The notes under the pieces are model-generated. The model did not search any database and was not told where the DNA came from. It was given only the letters and a program-made list of their open reading frames with translations. Below, in pieces: positions 34,159 through 42,186 of a stretch of DNA of 64,000 bases (the first letter of the stretch is position 1; each line of letters opens with the position of its first letter). Source of the DNA: Clostridium aceticum. Its GTDB lineage: Bacteria > Bacillota > Clostridia > Peptostreptococcales > Natronincolaceae. A program made the position numbers and the translations under genes. The stretch covers positions 669,418 through 733,417 of the forward strand of contig NZ_CP009687.1 of assembly GCF_001042715.1 (NCBI RefSeq). The letters are read 5' to 3'.

Positions 34159-34422
34159 ATGTTAGAAAAAAAGATAACAGTAAAAAGTGAAACAGGATTA
34201 AATGCCCGTGCTGCTAGTTTACTAGTAAGAGAGGCTACGAAATTTAAAGCTGAAAGCTATGTTATAAAGGATGGCAATGAATATAATTGTAAAAGCATCA
34301 TGAATATTATGAGCATGCTTTTACGGCAGGGGGAAGAAGTGTTGCTAAAGGCAGAGGGCTCTGATGCAGAAAAGGCTCTTAAGGCCTTAGCCCATTTAAT
34401 AGAAAACCCAGGAGAAAAGTAA
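34159..34422 (+). CDS. HPr-like protein with Asn at position 15 (Crh-like)
   Basis: 87 residues with the full HPr fold. The PTS phosphorylation site GLHARPA reads GLNARAA: His15 is Asn and Pro18 is Ala, so it cannot carry phosphate from enzyme I. Ser46, the HPr kinase site, is kept in NCKSIMNIM. This is the pattern of Crh of Bacillus (Gln15), a catabolite-repression cofactor of CcpA rather than a sugar transporter part. Ribosome site GGAAGG before the ATG. Starts 25 bases after the PP2C gene and precedes an IclR regulator. Confidence 0.9.
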   Translation: MLEKKITVKSETGLNARAASLLVREATKFKAESYVIKDGNEYNCKSIMNIMSMLLRQGEEVLLKAEGSDAEKALKALAHLIENPGEK

Positions 34423-34476
34423 ATCATCTAGCAAAATGCTTATACAACATGAGGAAGTAGAAAAGGAAGTGTAGAA

Positions 34477-35238
34477 ATGAAGGAAACAGTACAATCTGTA
34501 GATAGAGCATTGTCTATATTAGAAGTATTATCGGACTATGAAGAAGGCGTAGGAATTACAGAAATCAGTTCAAAAATAGACCTCCATAAAAGTACTGTCC
34601 ATAGACTTCTAGTAACTTTGATTTATAAAGGATATGTAGAGCAAAATCCAAATACAAATAAGTATAGATTGACACTGAAGCTTCTAGAACTAGGCAACAA
34701 ACTTATAGATAAGATGGATATCTTATCTGTAGCAAAGCCTTATTTACAACAATTAAAGGAAGTTACCAATGAAGTTGTTCATTTGGTTGTAAGAGAAGGT
34801 ACGGAAATTGTTTATATAGATAAAGTAGAGTCTGACAATAAGATAAGAATGCATTCTCGTATAGGAACCAGAAGCCCTATGTATTGTACATCCGTAGGAA
34901 AGGCTATCATGGCTTATTTATCGGAGGAGGAAGTAGAGGGAATTTGGCAGGATAGTGAGATTAAAAGATTTACGCAATACACCATTACAGATTTGCAGGA
35001 AATGAAAAAAAATCTAACAAAAATCCGAGAACTGGGCTATGCTTTAGATGAAGAAGAAAATGAGCTGGGCATTCGATGTATCGGCAGTCCTATTTTTGCT
35101 CATAACGGAGAAGTATGCGGTGCTATAAGTGTATCGGGACCCACTATTCGAGTGACGAAACAAGCAATACAAAACTTTAAAAACTATATATTAGAATATA
35201 GCATGAAAATTTCCAAAGAGTTGGGTTACAGACAATAG
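34477..35238 (+). CDS. IclR-family transcriptional regulator
   Basis: 253 residues: N-terminal winged helix (about 8-70; RALSILEVLSDYEEGVGITEI, LHKSTVHRLLVTLIYKGYVEQ) and C-terminal effector-binding domain (about 80-250; DKVESDNKIRMHSRIGTRSPMYCTSVGKA, ELGIRCIGSPIF). IclR regulators of this kind (KdgR) control hexuronate and 2-keto-3-deoxygluconate genes. It sits immediately upstream of the aldolase/kinase operon, whose promoter contains TTTC-N7-GAAA repeats, so it is the likely local repressor. Ends in a terminator that separates it from that operon. Confidence 0.92.
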   Translation: MKETVQSVDRALSILEVLSDYEEGVGITEISSKIDLHKSTVHRLLVTLIYKGYVEQNPNTNKYRLTLKLLELGNKLIDKMDILSVAKPYLQQLKEVTNEVVHLVVREGTEIVYIDKVESDNKIRMHSRIGTRSPMYCTSVGKAIMAYLSEEEVEGIWQDSEIKRFTQYTITDLQEMKKNLTKIRELGYALDEEENELGIRCIGSPIFAHNGEVCGAISVSGPTIRVTKQAIQNFKNYILEYSMKISKELGYRQ

Positions 35239-35258
35239 TGTAACCCAACTTTTTTTTA
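35219..35258 (+). terminator. Terminator after the IclR gene
   Basis: Perfect stem AGTTGGGTTACA/TGTAACCCAACT with eight T; its 5' arm overlaps the end of the coding region. Confidence 0.92.
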
Positions 35259-35370
35259 GCTATAAAAGCGTAAAGTAAGTAAAAATTTAGTATTTCTATA
35301 TAATAAAAAGAAAGAATGAAATATAGGAAGATAATCCATAATAAATAAGTGAAACGACAGTTTAAGTCTT

Positions 35371-35422
35371 TTGATATCAGGAAATTAATTTCGTATAATG
35401 AAACTATAGTTTGCATTATGAA
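35371..35422 (+). promoter_or_regulatory. Promoter and candidate IclR operator for the KDPG aldolase operon
   Basis: TTGATA-17-TATAAT (35371-35399). The -10 lies between TTTC and GAAAC (35389-35404), followed by the palindrome AAACTATAGTTT (35401-35412) and a second ATTATGAAAC. Overlap of a promoter with nested palindromes next to a KdgR-like gene suggests repression. Confidence 0.55.
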
Positions 35423-35450
35423 ACAATATAGAAGGTTAGGAGGGTAACGA

Positions 35451-36098
35451 ATGATACCTAAAATAGAAACATTAAATAGAATTACAGAAGCAGGCATTGT
35501 TGCCGTTGTCAGAGCAGAGACTGGTGAAATAGCAGAAAAAATTGCTAATGCTTGTATAGAAGGTGGTATTCCAGCTATTGAAGTTACTTTTACTGTACCA
35601 GCGGCAGACAAAGTAATAACGGCGCTAAAAGAGAAGTTTACGAAAGATCAACTAATCGTGGGAGCTGGCACTGTGCTAGATAGCGAAACAGCTAGAATTG
35701 CTATTTTGGCTGGAGCAGAGTATATTGTTAGTCCATCTTTTGATTTAGAAACAGCAAAACTTTGCAATCGCTATCAAGTGCCATATATGCCTGGTTGTAT
35801 GACCATTACAGAAATCGTTAAGGCTATGGAGGCTGGAGCTGATGTAATTAAGGTGTTTCCAGGAAGTGTATACGGTCCTAGCGTAATTAAAGCTATCAAG
35901 GGACCACTGCCACAATCAGTGCTGATGCCTACCGGTGGCGTGAGTTTGGACAATGTGGGTGAGTGGATTAAAAATGGTTGCGTAGCAGTAGGTGTAGGTG
36001 GAGAACTGACAGGTGGAGCTAAAACTGGAGATTATCAACAAATTACTGATATTGCTAAACAATTTGTAGAAAAAATAAAAGAAGCTAGAGGAAAATAG
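35451..36098 (+). CDS. eda: KDPG / 2-keto-4-hydroxyglutarate aldolase
   Basis: 215-residue class I aldolase splitting 2-keto-3-deoxy-6-phosphogluconate (or the galacto form) to pyruvate and glyceraldehyde-3-phosphate. Seen are GIVAVVRAE, IEVTFTVPAA with the catalytic Glu, VGAGTVLD, YIVSPSFD, MPGCMTITEI, and the Schiff-base lysine in GADVIKVFPGS, with MPTGGVSLDN at the phosphate site. First gene of an operon with two sugar kinases, AGGAGGG before the ATG. Gluco/galacto preference cannot be judged. Confidence 0.93.
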   Translation: MIPKIETLNRITEAGIVAVVRAETGEIAEKIANACIEGGIPAIEVTFTVPAADKVITALKEKFTKDQLIVGAGTVLDSETARIAILAGAEYIVSPSFDLETAKLCNRYQVPYMPGCMTITEIVKAMEAGADVIKVFPGSVYGPSVIKAIKGPLPQSVLMPTGGVSLDNVGEWIKNGCVAVGVGGELTGGAKTGDYQQITDIAKQFVEKIKEARGK

Positions 36099-36109
36099 GA
36101 GGGATGATG

Positions 36110-37132
36110 ATGAAAAAGGTAGTAACTCTTGGAGAAATCATGTTAAGATTGTCTACCCCAGGCTATGAAAGGTTTGTACAATCTGATAGCTTTGATGTAA
36201 ATTATGGTGGTGGAGAAGCAAATGTTTGTGTATCTTTAGCAAACTATGGTTTAGACGCTAAATTTGTAACAAAAGTACCTAAGCATGAAATAGGTCAAAG
36301 TGCTATTAACGCTTTGAGAAGATTTGGTGTAGATACCAGTTATATTGCAAGAGGTGGAGATCGACTGGGCATTTATTTCTTAGAAACAGGAGCTTCTCAA
36401 AGACCATCTAAAGTCATCTATGATCGAGCACATGCGGCAATAGCTGAAGCTGATGCTTCAGATTTTAATTGGAAGGAAATCTTTAATGGTATAGACTGGT
36501 TCCACTTTACAGGTATAACACCTGCTTTAAGTGATAAGGCAGCTGCCGTTACACTAGAAGCATGTAAAGCAGCAAAAGAAATGGGTGTAACTGTTTCTGT
36601 TGACTTAAACTTTAGAAAGAAGCTTTGGACACCAGCAAAAGCTAACGAAGTAATGTCTGGCTTAATGCAATATGTTGATGTATGCATTGGTAATGAAGAA
36701 GATGCAGAAATGGTATTTGGCATTAAGGCTGCTCATACTGATATTACACAAGGTGAAATTGATCATACGGCTTATGAGGAAGTAGCGAAAAAGTTAATCG
36801 AAAGATTTGGTTTTAAATATGTTGCTTCTACATTAAGAGAAAGTTACTCTGCTTCAGATAATGGTTGGTCAGCATTATTATATGATGGTGAAAAATCTTA
36901 CTTATCTAGAAAATATGATGTAAGAATTGTAGATAGAGTTGGAGGAGGAGACTCTTTTGCAAGTGGATTAATCTATGGATTGATCACAGAAATGTCATTA
37001 CAAGAGGCATTAGAATTTGCTGTTGCTGCCTCTGCATTAAAGCATACAATTCCTGGAGACTTCAACCTAGTTGCTAAAGATGAAGTGGAAACTTTGGCAA
37101 AAGGTGATGCATCAGGACGAGTTCAAAGATAA
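36110..37132 (+). CDS. PfkB-family sugar kinase, probable 2-keto-3-deoxygluconate kinase (paralogue 1)
   Basis: 340-residue ribokinase-fold kinase. N-terminal TLGEIMLRLSTPGYERF with YGGGEANVCVSLA, and C-terminal ATP/catalytic motif VGGGDSFASGLIYGL with the base Asp. This subgroup in clostridia is annotated KdgK. Of three consecutive in-frame ATGs the third (36110) has best spacing to AGGAGGG. Gene starts 11 bases after eda. It has a longer central part than the next gene's product, with which it shares substrate class but is not a recent copy. Confidence 0.85.
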   Translation: MKKVVTLGEIMLRLSTPGYERFVQSDSFDVNYGGGEANVCVSLANYGLDAKFVTKVPKHEIGQSAINALRRFGVDTSYIARGGDRLGIYFLETGASQRPSKVIYDRAHAAIAEADASDFNWKEIFNGIDWFHFTGITPALSDKAAAVTLEACKAAKEMGVTVSVDLNFRKKLWTPAKANEVMSGLMQYVDVCIGNEEDAEMVFGIKAAHTDITQGEIDHTAYEEVAKKLIERFGFKYVASTLRESYSASDNGWSALLYDGEKSYLSRKYDVRIVDRVGGGDSFASGLIYGLITEMSLQEALEFAVAASALKHTIPGDFNLVAKDEVETLAKGDASGRVQR

Positions 37133-37133
37133 T

Positions 37134-38081
37134 ATGGAAATTGTAACCTTTGGAGAATCTATGGTTCTATTTAATCCAGACACTACTGGACCATTAAGAT
37201 ATGTTCATAATTTTAATAAATCTATAGCAGGTGCGGAGTCTAATGTAGCTATTGCCCTTGCTAGACTAGGTCATCATGTAGGATGGTTTTCCAAAATAGG
37301 TGATGATGAGTTTGGACGCTATATAAAAGCAATCATTCGTGGTGAAGGTGTAGATGTTTCTAGAGTTGTTACTGATCCCCATAACAATACAGGACTGCTT
37401 TTTAAGGAAAGATTTGCTCACGTTAATCCGAATGTGTACTATTATAGAAAAAACTCAGCTGCTAGTAATATGGTAATAAAAGATTTGGACTTTGACTATA
37501 TTAAATCCTCTAAGATTCTACATGTTACAGGTATAACTTTGGCACTATCCCCAAGTGCTAGAGAAACAGTTTTTAAAGCAGTAGAATTTGCTAAAGCGAA
37601 TAATGTATTGGTATCCTTCGATCCAAATATTCGGTTGAAATTATGGCGTATAGAGGAGGCAAGACCCACCTTATTAGAGATGGCAAAACTGGCAGATATC
37701 ATTTTTCCAGGTCAAGACGAAGGAAGATTGCTGCTAGGGACAGAAGATCCTAAAGAAATTGCCAGAGAATTTCTAGATATGGGCTGCAAAATTGTAGCTG
37801 TCAAGCTAGGAAAAGAAGGGTGTTATCTTGCAAAGCAAGAGGAAGATGAATTTGTTACTGGCTATATTGTTGAAAAGCCTGAAGATACTGTAGGGGCAGG
37901 AGATGGTTTTGCCGCTGGATTTTTATCAGGTGTATTGCAGAACTTTAGTTTAAGAGGATGCGGACAATTAGCCAATGCTGTTGGTGCCATGGCAACCCTA
38001 GTTAGAGGAGATATGGAAGGATTTCCAACCCTCCAACAGGTACAGAGATTTATGGGCACCGAAGAATATATAGATAGATAA
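37134..38081 (+). CDS. kdgK: 2-keto-3-deoxygluconate kinase (paralogue 2)
   Basis: 315 residues of the PfkB family. MEIVTFGESMVLFNPDTTGPLRYVHNFNKSIAGAESNVAIALARLGH is highly typical of KdgK, with the C-terminal motif DTVGAGDGFAAGFLSG. The ATG is one base after the stop of the first kinase with only a poor ribosome site, so it is probably translated by coupling. Phosphorylates KDG (or KDGal) to the substrate of the aldolase encoded first in the operon. Confidence 0.92.
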   Translation: MEIVTFGESMVLFNPDTTGPLRYVHNFNKSIAGAESNVAIALARLGHHVGWFSKIGDDEFGRYIKAIIRGEGVDVSRVVTDPHNNTGLLFKERFAHVNPNVYYYRKNSAASNMVIKDLDFDYIKSSKILHVTGITLALSPSARETVFKAVEFAKANNVLVSFDPNIRLKLWRIEEARPTLLEMAKLADIIFPGQDEGRLLLGTEDPKEIAREFLDMGCKIVAVKLGKEGCYLAKQEEDEFVTGYIVEKPEDTVGAGDGFAAGFLSGVLQNFSLRGCGQLANAVGAMATLVRGDMEGFPTLQQVQRFMGTEEYIDR

Positions 38082-38154
38082 GTAACCCCAAAACAAATAA
38101 CCCCAAAACAAATAGACCCTATATTTTACCCTCCCCTTTAAATATAGAGGAAGA

Positions 38155-38192
38155 ACAACAGCTTATTTACATGCATGTAAATAAGCTGTTGT
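38155..38192. terminator. 38-bp perfect palindrome after the kinase operon
   Basis: ACAACAGCTTATTTACATG is followed directly by its exact reverse complement, with no loop. The T tail is weak (GTAGTATGTTTT). Between kdgK and this site a 15-bp tandem repeat TAACCCCAAAACAAA (38083-38112) is present. Terminator is the simplest reading; a protein-binding site is possible. Confidence 0.6.
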
Positions 38193-38237
38193 AGTATGTT
38201 TTAAAAGAAAAATAAAAACAAAAGGAGAATGATGTGT

Positions 38238-38621
38238 ATGTTGACACTAGAGCATGTTGGAATTTGTGCTAAAGATACAGAAGCTTTGAAGGACTGGTAT
38301 ATAAAACTATTCAATCTTAAAATTGTTTATGATAATAAAAAAGAAAAACCCACTTATTTTTTATTGATGGAAGACAATAGTATGTTGGAGATTTATCCAG
38401 CAGATCACACTACTGAAGCTGTGGGCAATAAAAATCAAGGAATAAGACATTTATCCTTTGGAACAGATAATATAGAGAAAGAGTACGAAAATCTATTAAA
38501 GCATAATGTAGAAATTATTGAAGAATTAAAGGTGAGTCCAAAGGGAATTAAGACAGCCTTTTTTAAAGATGTTGAGGGAAACATTATTCACTTCATTCAA
38601 AGACCTGAAAGTTTATATTAA
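38238..38621 (+). CDS. VOC-family (glyoxalase-like) protein
   Basis: About 127 residues of the vicinal oxygen chelate superfamily: LEHVGICAKDTEALKDWYIKLFNL, LEIYPADH, IRHLSFGTDNIEKEYENLL, and FFKDVEGNIIHFIQRPE. His and Glu positions fit a metal site. Start codon unclear: in-frame ATGs at 38229, 38232 and 38238 all follow AAAGGAG; 38238 has the most normal spacing. It lies between the kinase operon and the FadR-type regulator, so it might act on a sugar-acid intermediate, but no specific function is claimed. Confidence 0.8.
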   Translation: MLTLEHVGICAKDTEALKDWYIKLFNLKIVYDNKKEKPTYFLLMEDNSMLEIYPADHTTEAVGNKNQGIRHLSFGTDNIEKEYENLLKHNVEIIEELKVSPKGIKTAFFKDVEGNIIHFIQRPESLY

Positions 38622-38865
38622 TCGTGTATTTTTCTTAAGGCGACAAACCAAGATTTTGTCTGTCTAATATTTAAATAATAGTTTGGATTGTGCAATAATT
38701 TAATAATAGTAGTAAAAATTATTAGAGAAACTACATAAGTTGAGTTAATAACTATACGCAAATGTTTTTTTGTTGTCCAGTGCATTGTATGTTATTTTAG
38801 TGTGAATAACACACAGTGAGGGCATTAAGAAAAATATGTTTAAGTGTATTTAAATTTATCACGAT

Positions 38866-38912
38866 AAAAGGACTTGCTTCGTAAATATACAAAGTAGGTT
38901 CTTTTGTTTTTT
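38866..38912 (+). terminator. Wobble-rich terminator in a 570-base gap
   Basis: AAAAGGACTTGCTTCGTA pairs with TACAAAGTAGGTTCTTTT (18 positions, three G-U and one mismatch), then GTTTTTT. It is 245 bases from the VOC gene. The gap (38622-39194) holds no credible ORF; a small hairpin GACAAA...TTTTGTC lies just after the VOC gene, and the regulator promoter is at its far end. Confidence 0.75.
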
Positions 38913-39117
38913 GTATACTAAGTGTATCCAACCAGTATTTAAAAGGGAAAGGTATGACAAGTAGGAATCGATGAAGAAAAAAAACTATTAAAAAAGAACT
39001 TTGTATACAACTTATAATACAAGTTACAAAATTGCAAATTATTAAAAAAATAAATAATATCTTTGAAATTTACGGTTTGCAGGGTAAAAAAGCAGTTTTA
39101 AAAAAACAAAAAAATCA

Positions 39118-39173
39118 TTGACAAGGATAAAACTCTTATATATAATCAAACTAAATCATATGTTGTCCGACAA
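39118..39173 (+). promoter_or_regulatory. Consensus promoter and GntR-type operator
   Basis: TTGACA, 17-base spacer, TATAAT: a full sigma-A consensus. At 39163-39173 stands the palindrome TTGTCCGACAA, the form bound by FadR-subfamily GntR proteins, between the promoter and the regulator gene. Autoregulation of the following operon is inferred. Confidence 0.7.
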
Positions 39174-39194
39174 GTTGCGGAGGAAGTGAAAAAC

Positions 39195-39905
39195 TTGGAA
39201 AAGAAAAAAATTAATACTAGTGAAATCGTATACAGAGCCATCGAAGAAAAGATTTATAATAAGGAATGGACAAGTGGGATGAAGATAGCATCAGAAAATC
39301 AGCTATCTCAAGATCTAGGAGTCAGTAGGATGTCTGTGCGAGAGGCTATTGAAAAAATGGTGGCTTTAAACATTCTCACCAAAAGACAAGGGGAAGGAAC
39401 CTTTGTAAATGAGCTTTCGCCCTCCATCTATTTAAACAGTCTTGTACCTATGATTTTGCTTGATAAAGACAACTTGTTAGATGTACTAGAGTTTAGAGAA
39501 GTGATAGAAGCAGACACTGCTAGACTTTGTGCGGAAAGATGTGACGATCATACCATTAAAGTATTGGAAGAATGTTACCAAATCATGTATGACAACAATG
39601 ATACATCTGAGGATTTTGCAAATGCTGATTATCAATTTCATATGGAAATTGCAAAAGCCAGTAAAAATTCTTTAATTATCAAAGTCAACAGTATTTTGAC
39701 AGATATTTGGAAATTTCAGCAGAATGAAATTAACCGATGCTTGGGTCCAGAGCGAGGTGTTAGAGAACATAAAAAAATATTAGATGCCATCAAGGAAAGA
39801 GATTCTGAACTAGCAGCACTTTATATGAAAAGGCATGTACAAAGGACTAAAAACGACATTTTAGCTATTGTTATGAAGGAAAAGGAAATGAAAAAAAACA
39901 TTTAA
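39195..39905 (+). CDS. FadR-subfamily GntR transcriptional regulator
   Basis: About 236 residues: winged helix (about 5-72; SEIVYRAIEEKIYNKEW, LSQDLGVSRMSVREAIEKM, GEGTFVNE) and helical FCD effector domain (about 90-225; DVLEFREVIEADTARLCAERC, DYQFHMEIAKAS, EHKKILDAIKERD). FCD proteins often bind sugar acids or carboxylates. Start is TTG 39195 or GTG 39186; the latter is too close to GGAGGA. First gene before the dehydrogenase, TRAP transporter and dehydratases, so it probably controls them. Confidence 0.9.
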   Translation: MEKKKINTSEIVYRAIEEKIYNKEWTSGMKIASENQLSQDLGVSRMSVREAIEKMVALNILTKRQGEGTFVNELSPSIYLNSLVPMILLDKDNLLDVLEFREVIEADTARLCAERCDDHTIKVLEECYQIMYDNNDTSEDFANADYQFHMEIAKASKNSLIIKVNSILTDIWKFQQNEINRCLGPERGVREHKKILDAIKERDSELAALYMKRHVQRTKNDILAIVMKEKEMKKNI

Positions 39906-39927
39906 ATATATAAGAAGAGGTGAGTGT

Positions 39928-41019
39928 ATGAAGAACTTAACAGTGAAGTTTCCGAATTATGCCATCCAAGAAAACGTTTTACCTACAGTAGGAAGTGTAT
40001 TAAAAGACTATGGAAAACGTGTATTGGTAGTAGGAGGAAAAACTGCATTAGAAAAAACTACCCAACAGTTGAAGGCATCTTTTGCAAACAACAATATAGA
40101 TGTTATCGATTTCCTTTGGTACGGTGGAGAGTGTACCTTTGCTAATATCGATAGTATTGCAGAAAAGGCTAAAGCAGAAAAAGCAGACATGATTGTAGGG
40201 GTAGGTGGCGGCAAAGCAATTGATACTGCAAAAGCTGCTGCTGAAAAAGCAGATCTTCTGTCTTTTACAATACCAACCATTGCCGCAACCTGTGCAGCTA
40301 CCACTCCCTTATCTATCGTGTATACAGAAAAGGGAGATTTCGAAGCGTTATTTCAACTAAGTCAGCCGCCTGTGCATATTTTCATGGATAGCGGGGTTAT
40401 TGCAGATGCTCCTACAAAGTATCTTTGGGCAGGTATTGGAGATACTATAGCAAAGTACTATGAAGTAGGTATTACCACAAGAAGCAAAAAATTATCCCAC
40501 AGTGCAACCATGGGTAAATCCATTAGTATCATGTGTGTAGAACCACTAATTGAGTATGGAAAAAAGGCATTGTTGGATAGTGAAAATAAAATAGCTTCCT
40601 ATGAGTTAGAGCAAATCATTCTAAATAATATTATAAGCACTGGAATTGTAGCTATGCTGGTGGGGGATGAAAATAACGGAGCCATCGCTCATGGCTTATT
40701 TTATGGATTTACCTTATTAGAAGAGATAGAAAAGCATCATCTTCATGGTGAGGTTGTGGCTTATGGAGTTTTAGTACTGCTGGCAGTAGATCATCAGGAA
40801 AAGGAGCTAGAGAAGCTTCTGTCCTTCTATAAAGAGGTGAAATTACCAACCTGTTTAGAACATATTGATGTAAAGAATGATAGAAACTATTTAGAGAATG
40901 TCTTAGAAAAAGCAGTAAATGCTCCAGATATGAAAAAAACACCGTATGTTGTAACGAAAGATATGTTGTTTGAAGCGATGCAAAAGCTTGAAGAAAAAAG
41001 CTTAGCACCTAAGTGTTAG
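39928..41019 (+). CDS. Iron-containing (GldA-like) alcohol dehydrogenase
   Basis: 363 residues of the glycerol dehydrogenase branch. NAD site VGVGGGKAIDTAKA; metal ligands by position Asp172 (GIGDTIAKY), His255 (AIAHGL) and His273 (HLHGEVVAYG), matching the GldA pattern. It starts 22 bases after the GntR gene. In this sugar-acid setting it might reduce glyceraldehyde made by the HpcH/HpaI aldolase or oxidise a polyol acid; this is inference. GAGGTGAGTG serves as ribosome site. Confidence 0.87.
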   Translation: MKNLTVKFPNYAIQENVLPTVGSVLKDYGKRVLVVGGKTALEKTTQQLKASFANNNIDVIDFLWYGGECTFANIDSIAEKAKAEKADMIVGVGGGKAIDTAKAAAEKADLLSFTIPTIAATCAATTPLSIVYTEKGDFEALFQLSQPPVHIFMDSGVIADAPTKYLWAGIGDTIAKYYEVGITTRSKKLSHSATMGKSISIMCVEPLIEYGKKALLDSENKIASYELEQIILNNIISTGIVAMLVGDENNGAIAHGLFYGFTLLEEIEKHHLHGEVVAYGVLVLLAVDHQEKELEKLLSFYKEVKLPTCLEHIDVKNDRNYLENVLEKAVNAPDMKKTPYVVTKDMLFEAMQKLEEKSLAPKC

Positions 41020-41090
41020 TGTTCTTTATGCTATGAAATAGTATAAAGTCATTATATAATAAAAACTAAAATCATGAGGGGGAAAAATTC

Positions 41091-42140
41091 ATGAAAAAAA
41101 TGAAAAAGTTAGTTGTAGTAATGCTAGTCTTATCATTGATTGTAGCAATGGTTGGATGCAGCAGTGCTCCATCAGGGGATTCACAAGGTGGTGCTGGTGG
41201 AGACCAAGAAAAGTATGTAATTCGTGCAGGAATTGGTCTTAATGATCAACATCCACAGTTCAAAGGTTTAGAAGTTTTTAAAGAGTATGTAGAAAGAGAA
41301 AGTAACGGAAGAATTGAAGTTCAGTTATTCCATAGTAGTCAATTAGGAGACGATATTCAAATGATGGAAGCTTTACAGTTAGGAAGCCAAGAAGTTACAT
41401 GTCCTTCCTCTGCACCTATCACTTCTATCGACAAAAGATTTATGATCTTCGACTTACCATTCTTATTCCCAACTGAAGAAGTTGCTTCAGATTTTGTTGA
41501 TGGACCTCTTGGACAAGAATTATTAGATGGTTTAGAAGAGCATGGATTAGTAGGTTTAGCTTATTGGGAAAATGGATACCGTCATTTAACCAACAATGTA
41601 AGAGAAGTACAAACACCTGCTGATATGAATGGTTTAAAAATCAGAACAATGGAAAACCAAGTACACTTAGATTTCTTTAGAGCTTTAGGAGCAAATCCAA
41701 CACCAATGCCTTTTGGTGAGTTATTTACAGCAATGCAACAAGGGGTTGTAGATGGACAAGAAAACCCAGTACCAACAATTTATCTACAAAACTATCCAGA
41801 AGTACAAAAATATACAACATTAACAGGTCATGTTTACAGTCCTTTCGTATTATTAATGAGTAAAATATTCTGGGATGGACTACCAGCAGACCTACAAGAA
41901 GTTGTAGAAGATGGTGCTTTAGTGGCTAGAGACGAACAAAGAAGAATCAGCCGTGAGTACACAGAAGAGTTAACTGAAGGATTAAGAGAAGCAGGAATGA
42001 CTGTAACAGAATTAACACCAGAGCAACAAAGAGCTTTCCAAGAAGCTACAAGCTCTACTGTAGAGAAATTTAGAAATGAAATTGGAGCAGAGTACGTAGA
42101 AGAAGTATTAGCAGAAATTGAGCGTTTATCAAATAGATAG
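41091..42140 (+). CDS. dctP: TRAP transporter solute-binding lipoprotein
   Basis: 349 residues. Signal with lipobox VAMVGC, Ser/Gly-rich linker, then a DctP fold: GLNDQHPQFKGLEVFKEYVERESNGRIEVQLFHSSQLGDD, DLPFLFPTEEVASDF, and the carboxylate-binding region GLKIRTMENQVHLDFFRALGANPTPMPFGELFTAMQQGVVDGQENP with the conserved Arg. It binds a sugar acid or similar carboxylate outside the cell and hands it to DctQM. A hairpin after the gene should raise its transcript relative to the membrane genes. Confidence 0.95.
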   Translation: MKKMKKLVVVMLVLSLIVAMVGCSSAPSGDSQGGAGGDQEKYVIRAGIGLNDQHPQFKGLEVFKEYVERESNGRIEVQLFHSSQLGDDIQMMEALQLGSQEVTCPSSAPITSIDKRFMIFDLPFLFPTEEVASDFVDGPLGQELLDGLEEHGLVGLAYWENGYRHLTNNVREVQTPADMNGLKIRTMENQVHLDFFRALGANPTPMPFGELFTAMQQGVVDGQENPVPTIYLQNYPEVQKYTTLTGHVYSPFVLLMSKIFWDGLPADLQEVVEDGALVARDEQRRISREYTEELTEGLREAGMTVTELTPEQQRAFQEATSSTVEKFRNEIGAEYVEEVLAEIERLSNR

Positions 42141-42186
42141 TCTAAAAAATCAAGTCATATAGGCTCAAAAACTGTATAGAAAATTT

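Noticed and set aside
38083..38112. Start of a CRISPR-like array
   Set aside because: Only two 15-bp direct units with no spacers; a simple tandem duplication.
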